From positions 40,276,650-40,340,649 of the forward strand of contig OX381715.1 of assembly GCA_947462335.1 (NCBI GenBank): 64,000 nucleotides of DNA. Direction: 5' to 3'. This DNA is from Harmothoe impar (Eukaryota > Annelida > Polychaeta > Phyllodocida > Polynoidae). Under the pieces are notes generated by a model that worked only from the letters and a program-made list of their open reading frames with translations, was not told the DNA's origin and made no database searches. Positions 34,106-44,990 of the stretch are shown here, in pieces. Position 1 is the stretch's first letter. Each line of letters opens with the position of its first letter. Position numbers and translations under genes: made by a program.

Positions 34106-34145
34106 TGATAAAAGAGGTCACCTGGTCAAAGACTATTAACTTGTA

Positions 34146-34592
34146 TCGATCTGGTGAGACTAAGGCCATCTGATGTGTGGGACTCAAAAAAAATATTTCC
34201 CTAAAAATGAGTCAGAATGTTCAGAAATAATATATTTGACTTCCTATCTGTTCTATTTCCCCTACTTCCTTCTGATCTTGCTCTAATTAGATTTCATTGC
34301 CCAATATTATGGTCATTTTAGAGTCAAAGCATGCACGCTTTTATTCCCTCCATTGAAAATAAGCTTAAAAAAAAGCCTAGCTGGGGAACATTGGATCCCT
34401 TTGTGACCTATTAACACCCATTGATAATATCAAATTGACCTCTGTTATCTCAATACTATAACTTTGCAGTGTTTGAAATACATCTAAGTATGATTTAGAG
34501 TTTGAAGAAAAATCGGATATACCCACCCTTAGTCAATGTTGCACCCTGTATACTGAATGAATGCTGGGAAACTTACCTGGTTTAAACTAAAA
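34146..34592. other. No gene recognised
   Basis: AT-rich, no recognisable feature. Confidence 0.45.
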
Positions 34593-34737
34593 AGCTGTAA
34601 TATGAAACCTATCAGGAGTATGCTGAGCATGCTGCTGGCTGCCGAATATTGATCCCCAAAATTCCAGCCGGAGAAGACATCCTATAACATCAAAAACATA
34701 CCCATTGTTAAGGAAAAGGGGGATGCGGATACAGCGT
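34593..34737 (-). repeat. Repeat F, copy 1
   Basis: On the minus strand matches 42485-42630 (+): CCGCATCCCCCTTTTCCTTA, ACAATGGGTATGTTTTTGAT, CGGCTGGxATTTTG, ATATTCGGCAGC and GGTTTCATATTxCAGC. The two copies are inverted and about 8 kb apart. Neither has a clean shared reading frame. Confidence 0.6.
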
Positions 34738-36139
34738 GAAGATACTGAGGTGGGGGGGGGGGGCGGGGGTTGCACACTTTTTTTTTTACTCATGTTCCTG
34801 TCACAAATTAATTGCCTCATGGAAATTGGGGGTTTAAGCCGCGGGGTCTCAAATAAGTTTCATTTTATATACAAGGGCCGAAATGCATCGCTGAAATTTC
34901 ACAGGCCAATGCAATATAATCATTTAACATTCAAATGAAGAGAAAAAAAAGATGATATACTGTAACAGTGAGTAAAGCATATGACTCCGATCTTAAAAAA
35001 ATTCAGGAAACAAGAACACACTTAGCCATTCATAGTTTATGCCATATGCCAGCTAAATGAACGTGGGGGCAGGTGGCGACAGTTGCCATGACCAGCCACA
35101 GGGTGGCACCACAAGTCCCGAGGTATACAGAAGGCCACAGGCATGGCATGGGGGTGCCTAATTAGTCTAGTCTTCAGTAATGACTGAAACTACCAAAGGC
35201 CAGTAGTAGGAAATGCTACCATGCATTTGATCTCAATTTAGACCATTTCTCTCAACCAGAGTGTCCTTGAAACTATTCAAATGTCATTTGGCATGTTACA
35301 ATAGAGGTTATTCACCTAGTTATCTCAATGCATCATACCCCCTTTCCTAATTGCCTCTGTTATATTGTGGCTATTTTGACTTTACTGCTTTTGTACCATT
35401 TCCCTTTTACCACATGATTGTGACCTTGACCTTTCACAACGCCACATGAAACTACAAAACTAAAAACTAGGTCACAGTTGGTTCCTAAATGCAATAGCAA
35501 GTATCAGCACAGATTATTGAGAGGCTCAAACTTGATTAAACCATTCTGATGATTTACCTTTAAATTTTTAACATCAAATTCAGATATAGGTTGGATTATC
35601 GTGGAAATACCATGGTTTAACCCTCTAATGTCATTAGTTCTCAATGGCCAATATGTGGGCATTCACTTAGACAGAAAATCTTGCCTGTTAAGATATGTAT
35701 CTTTTATCTGTGCATGGAGAAAGGAAGCAAATTGAGAATTATAAGCATTTTTCATGTTTGACATTGTAAAACATGACCTTTCACCCGATTAATATCCACC
35801 ATAGTCAGTCAGGTAATGGCCCACATATATAAGAATGGCTATGTAAGATGAATAACACTCAGGTTCAGTATCTTTGCATTTGTCTCAAAGTGTATGTACC
35901 CTTTAGAGGTCCTCAAAACCGTGACTTTTGACCTTGTTTTTGACCTTGTTCCGACCTAGATATCATTCTACACATAGCAGAAATGGAATCAGCACCCTCA
36001 AAATACCGTAGTTCACCATTCATACCATCTATTGCAAGTCGTACCAGGTCCTCTCCAACATTCCAGACAGGCTCCCCTATTCTCTCTCTGTGGTAGTGCT
36101 CCCCTCTATGTGCCTATGTGCGCAACTCTGGTGTGCGTG
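34738..36139. other. No gene; nuclear-receptor-type half sites
   Basis: TGACCTTGACCTTT at 35412-35425 and TGACTTTTGACCTTGTTTTTGACC near 35922-35945 contain spaced TGACCT half sites. A G run sits at 34753-34762. No coding sequence recognised. Confidence 0.35.
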
Positions 36140-37046
36140 CACTGTAAATTTCCGTTAAAATAAGGGAGATTTACTGGCACCACTGGGTGCCGGACTTTCA
36201 CCGTTATTTTTACGGTCACCATTTTTTCCTACTCACAGTTATTTTTATGGAACTGTCACCGCTATTTTTAACCAAGAAATCTCTGTTATAAATCTTTTTA
36301 ACAGTGATTCTCAGTACCGTTAAAAAACGGTGATTCACTGGCACCACTGGGTGCCGGATTTTCACCGTTATTTTCACGGTCATCGTTTTTTCCAAAGTCA
36401 CCGTCATTTCTACAGAACTGTGAATCACCGTTATTTTAACAGAATACAAAACATCACTGTATTCTGATTCAGTGCCTAAACAATAATTGTAATGGTATTT
36501 TGTGTAATTTAACTGATTTGTCCCAGTGTTATTCAGTTCATTTATCCCCCTATACCTAACTCCATGCTCAATATGGTTCCAAACCCAATTTGGTACCAAT
36601 CAGCAATATCATCTTAGTGTCAAGACTTCAGACCTAATCATTACGAATTAGTCTATGAAAGCCTTATAGAATGCTTCATGACACTTTATAATACCAGTCC
36701 ATGAGCAGAAGTCACTCTAGGATGGCTACAAAGCATACCTTACAGCTGTATCTGTATATATATTTCTTATCACCACAAAAATGGTGTTCCTAGCATCTAG
36801 GAAAATCTCTTCATGAACCAAACTGCCACCTGGTGTGATAAAACTGAAATCAACTACACGTAGCTTCACCGTAAAATAAACTGTGTTTCACTGTAAAAAT
36901 AAACGGTGTTTCACTGTACTGAATAACGGATATTCAAAGTAAAATTGATTGATTTTACATTGCTTCACCGTAATCATATGTTATGATGAATCACCGTAAA
37001 ATTTTACACTGATTCTCCGTATATTCAACGAAATATTTTTACAGTG
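36140..37046. mobile_element. CACTGTAAA family TIR element, copy 2
   Basis: CACTGTAAATTTCC at the left and TTTTTACAGTG at the right, 907 bp. Inside, ACCGTTATTTTxACGGT and GGTGATTCACxG motifs occur in both orientations, so most of the element can fold on itself. The 127-codon minus frame at 36216-36599 is a translation of this repeat. Confidence 0.65.
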
Positions 37047-37069
37047 TGGTCAGGAGAATTTTCTATCAC

Positions 37070-37200
37070 TCCCTATGTTTATGCAGACATTAGTCATATT
37101 TTGTTTTGCCTTAGTCATTTTTGAACATCAGTTCGTCTTCCTGACCAGTTTCCCTATGGCTTACCTGTGTGGCCACTATATACTATGGGTCGGAGCATTC
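37070..37200 (+). repeat. Family D repeat fragment
   Basis: TTTTGCCTTAGTCATTTTTGAACATCAGTTCGTCTTCCTGACC, matching 39655-39700 and 30940-30990. Ends abruptly at the GGCGGATC element. Confidence 0.55.
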
Positions 37201-37205
37201 ACATA

Positions 37206-37537
37206 GGCGGATCCAAGTGGAGGGGGCGACGGGCCGTGCCCCCCCCCCCCTCCAAAAAGAAGAAAAGGAAGAAGAAGAGAAAAGAAAGGAGAAAAAACGA
37301 GGGGAAAAGGTGGTGGAGTATGATTCATATGGACTGAGGGCCTCTGATCTAGATGGGGGGGGGGGCTGAGTCTTAAAATATTGTGTCCTGAAATGCTTGA
37401 GAATGCAGCATTCCAATTCTAGATCTAACGTATTAAAAAAAACTTAGTATAGCTAATGCGCTTCGCTCATGGGAAGCAAATAGTGATTCCGGGTTGGCCA
37501 GGTTTAGGCCCCCCCTCTAGATAATCCTGGATCCGCC
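37206..37537. mobile_element. GGCGGATC-ended MITE, copy 2
   Basis: GGCGGATCCAAG at the left and CCTGGATCCGCC at the right, with the same internal landmarks as 18708-18989, including the GAAGAAGAGAAAAG purine tract. Confidence 0.7.
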
Positions 37538-37708
37538 ACTGATTCAGACTATAATATATAAGTGAAGTATGGCGTCTTTGGGGTTTCAAGTAAACGGTTC
37601 CTAATAGCTACAATTGCTATAAATACCATACCTATACCATTGTCACAATTATATTACCATGATTTGATGATTGATGGTATGTCCGATAATAAGTTGAACA
37701 CAGTAATA

Positions 37709-37871
37709 CACTGTAAAAAGTTGGTTGTAATTTCTGTCGGTGTACAGTATATTCTATTGTAGGTGTACAGTTTATTGTAGGAATAATTACACTGTAAATT
37801 TACAGTGGATTCTACTGTAAATCCATTCTACAGTAGATTATATTGTGTACCTACACTTGCTATTTACAGTG
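37709..37871. mobile_element. CACTGTAAA family, short internally deleted copy
   Basis: CACTGTAAAAAG at the left, TTTACAGTG at the right, 163 bp, with CTACAGTAGATT/AATCTACTGTAG-type palindromes inside. Related TACAGTAGA/TCTACTGTA clusters occur at 33060-33100, 51404-51519 and 61480-61595. Confidence 0.6.
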
Positions 37872-38384
37872 TACTTTCACAATTAAAGGCAGCAGTCCCA
37901 TTTATCATCACTACACCCATCAGGCATTCCAATAACACTTACCAAACTCATTGCTCACTCGCAGAACATTCTGCTTCGCTATCGGGACAATTCAGCCCTG
38001 CCGGTGTTCAACAGTACGAAAACCCCACCAGACAAAAATGTCTAATAGGTTTACCAGTTACATTCTAGTTGGGGGAGTAGAAGCTAACTATCTTTGATAG
38101 TCCAGGCAGGCATAAATCCACATGGAGCTAGGAGCCAAAGCGTTTCTTCACCCTTCCCTAATTGTAAAACATTAACATTGACAGTCAGGAGCCGCCTACC
38201 GTGCCCATGCCGGCCCGGCTGCAGCCATGCCGGTCTGATCCATATTTGATTGCAATAAGCTATATTTGGATGGCTGCTGGATGCCCCACACGTCCATCCG
38301 TCAGCCCGGTCTGTGGAGTGTTACCAAGGGCATCAACCCCACTGCACACAACCCCCTCATAGCAAAACCTCCTCTGGAGCTCTG
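37872..38384. other. No gene recognised
   Basis: 38190-38340 is G+C-rich, unlike the repeats nearby, with CATGCCGG/CCGGCATG-type motifs. No coding or RNA feature recognised. Confidence 0.35.
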
Positions 38385-38730
38385 TAACTCTTTAATGACA
38401 GCATGTCACTAAAATACTTTTGTCGTCATGATGAAGCAATACAGCCCTGGTGAGAAAATCACTGGTGCTGCATTGGTGCATCATGCATGTCGACCCTCGG
38501 GGAGTGTTTCAATCAGTTATAATGCTTGATTGTAGCACTGAGGAGTTATGCGCCAGGACTGCATTCATGCATCATGAAGATCAACGCATGATACATTATG
38601 CCATCCTCAAAGGGTTAAGGGCGGCATATCAAAGATATTTGTAGTCATGGTGCACCCATGCAGCCGCAGCGAGCAGCTCACCAATGCTGCATTGATGCAT
38701 CAAACCGACCCTCATCATTAAAAAGTGCAG
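38385..38730 (+). repeat. Two family P MITEs in tandem
   Basis: The first copy runs to CATCCTCAAAGGGTTAA (38618). The second begins at that TTAA (GGGCGGCATATCAAAGATAT) and fades after 38730. Confidence 0.7.
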
Positions 38731-39063
38731 AGAGAGTGTCCGCACTGCAATATTCGCATAATTCACCAATGCATCACTGTAAACTGCTGCCTGGTGCGGG
38801 ATTCATGCATTATGGTAAGATAAGGGGTATTTAAGGACTGTGCAGCCCTAACAGGATTATGCAGGAGAGGATTCTTTCACCCCAAGGCATGCAGTTTGGA
38901 TGTGTAAGATACGGGCAAGGGGCAGCCGCATCTACAACTTTGGAATGGGTGACAGCGGATGGTGTCGCTTCTTCTGTAAATATTCTGCACAAAACGATAT
39001 GAAATGCCTCATGGTCGCAAGTAAGATTTCATTCAGCCTCTCAAAATGGCTTCATATTCATTT
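38731..39063. other. No gene; short open frame of uncertain meaning
   Basis: From ATG 38899 a + frame of about 57 codons reads Cys/aromatic-rich (MCKIRARG...GWCRFFCKY). A GTAAGA donor-like site is at 39020. No family recognised, so it is not called as a gene. Confidence 0.25.
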
Positions 39064-39250
39064 ACGGTCATGAAGCACCAATTCAGCATTGGCGAGTAAC
39101 TCGCCAGTGCTGCATTGACACATCATACGAACTCTTTGGGAATGTATCAAGTAGGGTAATTAAGTTACTCATTTGACCTGCATTCATACACCACGCTGAC
39201 CTAAGGGGGGTAGTGAATTAAAGCACCATGCTGTCCTTATAGGGCGAATA
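39064..39250 (+). repeat. Family P MITE
   Basis: Keeps the first palindrome perfectly (CATTGGCGAGTAACTCGCCAGTG at about 39089-39111). Right end CTGTCCTTATAGGGCGAA. Confidence 0.7.
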
Positions 39251-39476
39251 GAGGTCTAAGGTCCATGATGATGAATTGGCATTGACTTCCAATATCTCTT
39301 CGCTCCCTCCTCGGTCATTTCTCTTCTTTGTTTGTCTATGTAAGACTTTCTTACTCTGTCCCTACATAAATGTATATCTCTGCCCACTCCTTCTCTCATT
39401 GTTTACCAACAATGACTTGCATTTTTTTCAACACTGCTGTACAAAGCGTTTTCCCTACACAAATAATATTTAGCCT

Positions 39477-40666
39477 AGGCTCCAGAACTTAGCCAATAGC
39501 GACGAACGTAGTTAGTCTTTTTTGGCTCCCTCTATGACCAACCATGGTTAGTTAATACTATTAGGTATAGTAAGTAGTGACCAACCCACAATAGCCATTC
39601 AATTCTTATGAGTATAAGGCTAAGTCATTCTGGGTAAGGCCTTAGTATTATGTTTTTTTTGCCTCAGTCATAGTTGAATATCACTTTGTCATTCTGACCA
39701 ATATCCCTAAGACTTACCTGGGATAGCCATTACATACTAACGCCGCGAGCATTTAGGCTATCAGAGTAGTATGGTGTAAAGTACCTGGGACATTCTCCTC
39801 TTAAGTATTTTATATGGTATAAGTGAGTCGCTGTATAAGTGTTATAATCCAAGCATAAGGGAATCATTGCAGGTGCCAGCCGAGGATTATTACCTCTCTC
39901 CAAGGCTTATAACACTGACGCAGCTACTCATGCATATCTAACTTATACCCAGTTATTGATTTTTGATTGGTTTGTGTTATAGAAACGTCAGCGCCCCTTT
40001 GTGTTTTCATCCAACTGTGGTATAATATTTAGAATCATGTATTTCCAAATGATCCATGAACATAGCCTTAGCAATGACCAACTAATGCGAGAACAACTCA
40101 TCCCAAACAAACGAACAACTCTACTCTGGTTGTCCTAATTGTGCAACAAAATGAAGCGGGGTCTTCAGGGATGGAGCGCGAGGTACAAATGGTCATGTCC
40201 AGTTCAGTCCGGCTCGAGACGAGATAAAAGCGAGAGGAGGGGCCACTTTGTCGAGGCAGTCCGACTCTATCATAATTGCAAGGTTGCGTTTGGGAGGCCA
40301 TGGAAACGAGGTCCCGGGTGACTTTAGGACTGAGATACGGGTGTGTGGACGGCCTTGTGAAATTGCTGATAGGAAGAGCCATTGGTTACAGCAGGGGTGG
40401 CCTGCCGATAGGGGCTGGGTCCCTCACCACTGTCATCTGTCTGGGTCTTGACAATCTAAATGCCCAGGGCCTTAGTCAGCAGTGGCTATCTTAGGTTAGT
40501 CATAGGGACCCTAAAAGACTTAGCCCTATACTCATAGGAATATAATGACTAAGGTGGGTTAGTCACTACTGACTATACATGGTAGTATTAACTAACCATC
40601 GTTGCATGGTCGTATAGAGAGCCAAAAGATGACTAACTATGTTCGTATTGACCAAGGTCGGGAGCC
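39477..40666. mobile_element. Family D long-arm TIR element with internal unrelated segment
   Basis: The left arm, about 200 bp (39477-39690), and right arm (40478-40666) are imperfect inverses: GAACTTAGCCAATAGCGAC, TAGTTAGTCTTTTTTGGCTC, ACCAACCATGGTTAGTTAAT and GAGTATAAGGCTAAGTC have partners in the right arm. Between them, 40090-40470 is a G+C-rich block with no similarity to other family D fragments in the window. It may be captured DNA. Opposed short ORFs over it show no known domain. Confidence 0.55.
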
Positions 40667-41643
40667 TCAAGATTATCTGTGTTTGTGGTCTTTCAGATCA
40701 AGTGACACAATTGTTAGAATTGTATTTCTGTCAATAATGTATTTTTGAAATTGACGAGGGCACTCATCATCTTCAATAGGGGGTGCATACACATATATTT
40801 CCTTTCTATACATTCCAATGGAATTTCTTGTGAAAGAGTTTTTCTATTATTCTCATGATCCCCTACTCGTGTTGTGACTTTTTATACCATCAGTTCGGAA
40901 TTTGTTCTGAAAGAGCACCCAGGGCTACCGTCATAATCTATTACAACCCCAGGTCTTTGAATAAGCGTTTTCGAGACCTTAATATTCCATGGGGGTAACC
41001 CTTATGAGAGCCCTACACTTGCACTATTGTCCTTATTGGCACGAATTCTAAATTCTGCAATACCAATAGCCCTACGTCTTCATTTTCTCTCTTCCCGAGC
41101 CCATGCCATATTATAGTTTCGGCATAGCCTATACACATCGGGCTTTAAAACCGATCAGTCTTGAGAATACTTTAGGGATACAGGGATTTTGAGAAAAACT
41201 AAAGGCAAATTTCAAATAGGTGTCATTCTTGATTGAGCATCAGTGGTAAAGCATATTTAGAAGCAATGAAAACTACGTCCTTTTACAGGCCATTACAATA
41301 CATATTGTCAACCGAGTGGGTGCCTTAAAAACGCATTTGCCAAATAAAGGAAACTTGTGTTTTGAAGGCAGCAAGTTAAAGAATTGTATTTCATCAGTTA
41401 TATTTCACTTTTTTCAAAATACCCCTTTCCTCATTTGACTGCTGGCATCCCTTGTGCCCACCTTGCCTTCTCGGCGGCCTCATGTCGACCCTACTCTCCC
41501 CCTCACCTCATCCAGTCTCCTTGGTTATGTGCCTTACCTCATGGGGGGAGCAGCTCCGGGAAGCTCAAATGCACCAACTCCAATTATAGGTAACGAGAGA
41601 AGGTAGCCATGCGAGCAGATCCTGTCCCTTCATGGGAGAGAGT
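40667..41643. other. No gene recognised
   Basis: Unique sequence, nothing recognisable on either strand. Confidence 0.45.
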
Positions 41644-41741
41644 CTCCATAGGGTCGGCATGGCACTTGCAGCACTGGCGAGTCACTCGCTAGGACTGCAT
41701 GTAAAAGAATAGCACATTGAAGCATCAAGCAGCCCTTAAAT
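41644..41741 (+). repeat. Family P MITE, 3' half
   Basis: TCTCCATAGGGTCGGCATGG, then GCAGCACTGGCGAGTCACTCGC and AGCAGCCCTTAAA. Confidence 0.6.
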
Positions 41742-42484
41742 GGCAGTATAGGCCGCTGCAAAGCCACAGAGCAGGGGCTGATGCGCTAGGAGGAATCAGT
41801 AAACAGAAAACGAGAAACAGAAATAGCGTAAATGATCCTGCAGGGCTTGGTCGCACATTTAATACAGTGATTCATTCAGTTAATTAAGTAGGATTCGAAT
41901 TAAAACTTATCATGAGCCGCGCCCAATAAACCATATAGGTATTCTGAACCAGAAATCGATAAAGGAATTATTTCTCTGAGGAGCATCATGCTAATCTCTA
42001 AACACATTCTTGTACTAGATTCAAAAGCAGTTGCATAACTAACCAAAGGTCAATCATTTCAAGTCGGGGGACAGTAGGCAAAGTGGAATGTGGTCTTACT
42101 AGTTGGGGATCCAGGCAGGCTAAATATCATTATTTAACTTTGACCTGACATGGAGACCAATACTTGATATGCAGGTTGGATTAGGGTAATTTGAGTATGC
42201 TGAATCCGATTCTGCCATGTGTTAAGCTGTATCTAGGTCGGAACGAGTTGACTAACCCAGTACCTAACATACACGGGTCAACCCTTGTGTTCTTTTTTTA
42301 TATTTAAGCCCAAATGATTACAATTTTGATGAGGGGGCTTTTTTCTAAGATGTGCAAATGTAACCAATTCGCCATTTTGATGATGTCACAGGGCTGTAAA
42401 ATGAATGGCTGTGAAAATTAGGCCTTCCTTGGTTAAATCGATAATGCTGCCAGAACCCCTCCCCTCCTCCTCTTATACAACCGT
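41742..42484. other. No gene recognised
   Basis: AT-rich unique sequence. Confidence 0.45.
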
Positions 42485-42626
42485 CTCCGCATCCCCCTTT
42501 TCCTTAACAATGGGTATGTTTTTGATGTTATGGGATGTCTTCCTCGGCTGGGATTTTGTGAATCGATATTCGGCAGCAGTGTGCTCGCCATACTCCCAGC
42601 GGGTTTCATATTGCAGCTTTTTACTT
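42485..42626 (+). repeat. Repeat F, copy 2
   Basis: Direct-strand partner of 34593-34737; landmarks given there. Confidence 0.6.
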
Positions 42627-42879
42627 TCAACCCTTTAATGCATGGCCCCACAGTGCTTTAATGCACCATGCCCTTTATCATTATGAAACATGAATACAGG
42701 GCTAGTGAGTACCTAGCTAGTTGTACATGCATGCATCATGCTTACCATCAGGGAGCGCATCAACCCTGTCAGGTTGGCATGATGCATAAATGCAGCCTGG
42801 ATGAGTTACTCATCAGAGGCACATCCATATATCGTGCTGACCATGGGCAAACTGCAGTTAAGCACTATGCGGCCCTTAA
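42627..42879 (+). repeat. Family P MITE, first of a cluster
   Basis: TCAACCCTTTAATG at the left; CTATGCGGCCCTTAA at the right, where its TTAA is shared with the next copy. Palindromes are diverged. Confidence 0.65.
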
Positions 42880-43118
42880 CCCTTTAAGGACAGCATGTCG
42901 CTTAAAGATAACATTTGTAGTCTTGATGTACCAATGCAGCCCTGGTGAGTAACTCGCCAGTGCTGCGTTGGTGCGCCTTGCCGAGCCTTCGAGAGTGTCT
43001 CAACCCTGTAAGAAACAAATGCAGCCCTAGCGAGTAACTCACCAGGGCTGCATTCATGCATCATAACTATATCATGAGCACAATGCATTAAAGCACTATG
43101 CCTTCCTTAAAGGGTTAA
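42876..43118 (+). mobile_element. Family P MITE, best copy and family description
   Basis: 243 bp, TTAA at both edges. TIR: TTAACCCTTTAAGGACAGCAT against the inverse of ATGCCTTCCTTAAAGGGTTAA (19 of 21). Inside, 42930-42972 folds as a hairpin of about 20 bp per arm (ACCAATGCAGC...GCTGCGTTGGT, one mismatch at the tip) and 43021-43051 as a second (GCAGCCCTAGCGAGT/AACTCACCAGGGCTGC). In better-kept copies a third hairpin lies between (GCCGACCC/GGGTCGGC). No ORF. TTAA duplication suggests piggyBac-type mobilisation (inference). Confidence 0.8.
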
Positions 43119-43251
43119 CGGGTTAAGGCTGGTAGGGTCTGGTAACGTGAGGCAGGTGGGGCAGGGCTCGGCTGTGAGGGCCATGTTAGCTGTTACCTAA
43201 TGGCGGCTTTTTATGCTGTATCTCGTTTTAGGTACGTATTTATGCCGCGGT
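43119..43251. other. Spacer inside the family P cluster
   Basis: G-rich, no feature. Confidence 0.4.
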
Positions 43252-43485
43252 TTAACCCTTTAAGGGTGGCATAATGCATTAATGCATCATACCCTTAGTC
43301 ATTATGCTGCAGGAATGCAGCCCTGGCCAGCATTCAAGTGTCATGCCGAATATACAGAATTGACACACTCCCGGAGGGTCGGCATGATGTACCAATGCAG
43401 CACCGTGGAGTTACTCGCGGGGTTGAATTAGTGCATCATGCCAACAAATGTCATCCTTTTGTGACATCCGTTCATATAGGGTTAA
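43252..43485 (-). repeat. Family P MITE, inverted copy
   Basis: TTAA at both ends (43252-43255, 43482-43485). Opens with the sequence that normally closes the element (ACCCTTTAAGGGTGGCATAATGCATTAATGC), so it lies in opposite orientation to its neighbours. Confidence 0.7.
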
Positions 43486-43805
43486 GCACTAACCCTCTTG
43501 TTATTCATTATTTTATTATCGGTTCATTTTTTGTCAGGGAGAGGAATATTCTGGTTTAATGTAAGATGGGGACTAACCTTGAAGCCTGGTGCATATTTTA
43601 TTTCCTTTGTTTCTCAAGGAACAATAGACACGAGAGAAATTAACTGAAACTATAAAGACCAGTTCCATCCCAGAAGTTATGTTATGTACCTATGTGTAGC
43701 ATTTATTTTAGATTGATCAAAGAAAGATACATTTTCAGTTCATTATCAAAAATGAATCACTCGGCTGGTGGACCTATTTCTTGCAGCACACCAATGTAGC
43801 TCTAA
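43486..43805. other. No gene recognised
   Basis: AT-rich unique sequence. Confidence 0.45.
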
Positions 43806-44003
43806 TGGAATGGTCATTATTTATCTGGGTTGTTGGGTCAGGGGGGGGGGGGGGGGGTCGGCAAAAGAAAATTACCACCCGTCGGAGAAGGGGGGGGGGG
43901 GTCAGAAAAATGTCAACCCTGCTCGAGGGTGTGGGGTTTCTTAGACTGGCGCCAAAATCTACCAATCCCCCCCCCTGTCTTTGAATAATGACAACTCCCT
44001 AAC
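43806..44003. mobile_element. G-run MITE, probable
   Basis: Left AATGGTCATTATTTATCTGG, right inverse of AGGGAGTTGTCATTATTCAA, with two runs of more than 10 G. Its ends resemble those at 27293-27558. Confidence 0.45.
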
Positions 44004-44924
44004 AGTACATAGCGACAGGGTATACATGTAGAACACATGTAGACAGTTATGGTAGCATCTACACCCAACAATTCAGATAGAATATAAAACAGCCTTGAAT
44101 GGCAGACCACACTTTTGGAATTTAGGAAGTTTCCAACATGACCATCTGTGTATGACTTCATGAATTTCACAAAAGATTGGAACCATCTTTTACAAATCTT
44201 TAAACTGAATTAGTTAACTGACCCTTTCTACCCCAGGCTGTAGCTCACACAGTTACGGGCCACCCATCCCCATCCTTTCTCTAGTCCCTCTTTCTCCTCC
44301 CTTTTAAAGGTCATGTCTCCCTCACATATCCCTTGAACCTGAGCCAATGTGTAGACTTCCATTGGAGGCAGCTGGTTGGGATAAACGTTGTAAAATAACT
44401 AAAGGTTACATTTTCCACTACGAAAATGTGTTTTATTTAATAGGGATACAGACAATTTCACTTTGCGTACGGCTCCGTTTCTCCCACATTATTTCTTCTA
44501 TGATAGCATCACATGACAACAATGCCCAGCCATTCACTTGTAGAAAGTACATTATGTTTCTCAAAGAAACATCAAAGAAACCCGGAAAAAATATATAACT
44601 TACATTCTCCCTACTTATAAAAATCAATAAATACTTAACTACTAAAATGTGAATTTTGGTCATGAATAATGTATATTTTCCTAAACATTTCAGCCTGCGA
44701 GTAAAGATAAAGAAGAAAAAAAAGGCTCTTAATATTTTGCAGTCCTTGGTGATGAGGAACTTCTTTGAGTGGCCTTACAGAGGATATTTCAGTCCATCTT
44801 CCCATGTACCGTGCCTTCTATAGCATGTAACGGTATAGTATGGGAACCATCAGCACAACACTGCTAATGCACCCTACTAAAGCGTAGTCATCATATGCAG
44901 GTATGCTGATAATCTTTGGAGTCC
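44004..44924. other. No gene recognised
   Basis: AT-rich; no coding island on either strand. Confidence 0.45.
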
Positions 44925-44990
44925 AGAACATAGTCAGTAGCGACAAACCTAGTTAGTCTTTTTTTTGGCTGCCTATACGACCAACCATCG

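Larger units (their letters stand above)
32222..34145. mobile_element. TIR element, right end split by a nested insertion
   Basis: The left end TAGTCTTTAACCGGGTGACC and following TCTTTGACCGGCAAG are mirrored by CTTGGCGGTCAAAG (33256-33269) and, after a nested element, AAAGAGGTCACCTGGTCAAAGACTA (34110-34134). Closing the gap at 33282-34105 restores a right terminal repeat inverse to the left, giving an element of about 1.1 kb. It contains two tRNA-like stretches. Exact target duplications were not resolved. Confidence 0.5.

Noticed and set aside
36216..36599. 127-codon minus frame, valine/threonine-rich
   Set aside because: Lies wholly in a CACTGTAAA repeat; the repetitive VKITVK pattern is translated repeat sequence.
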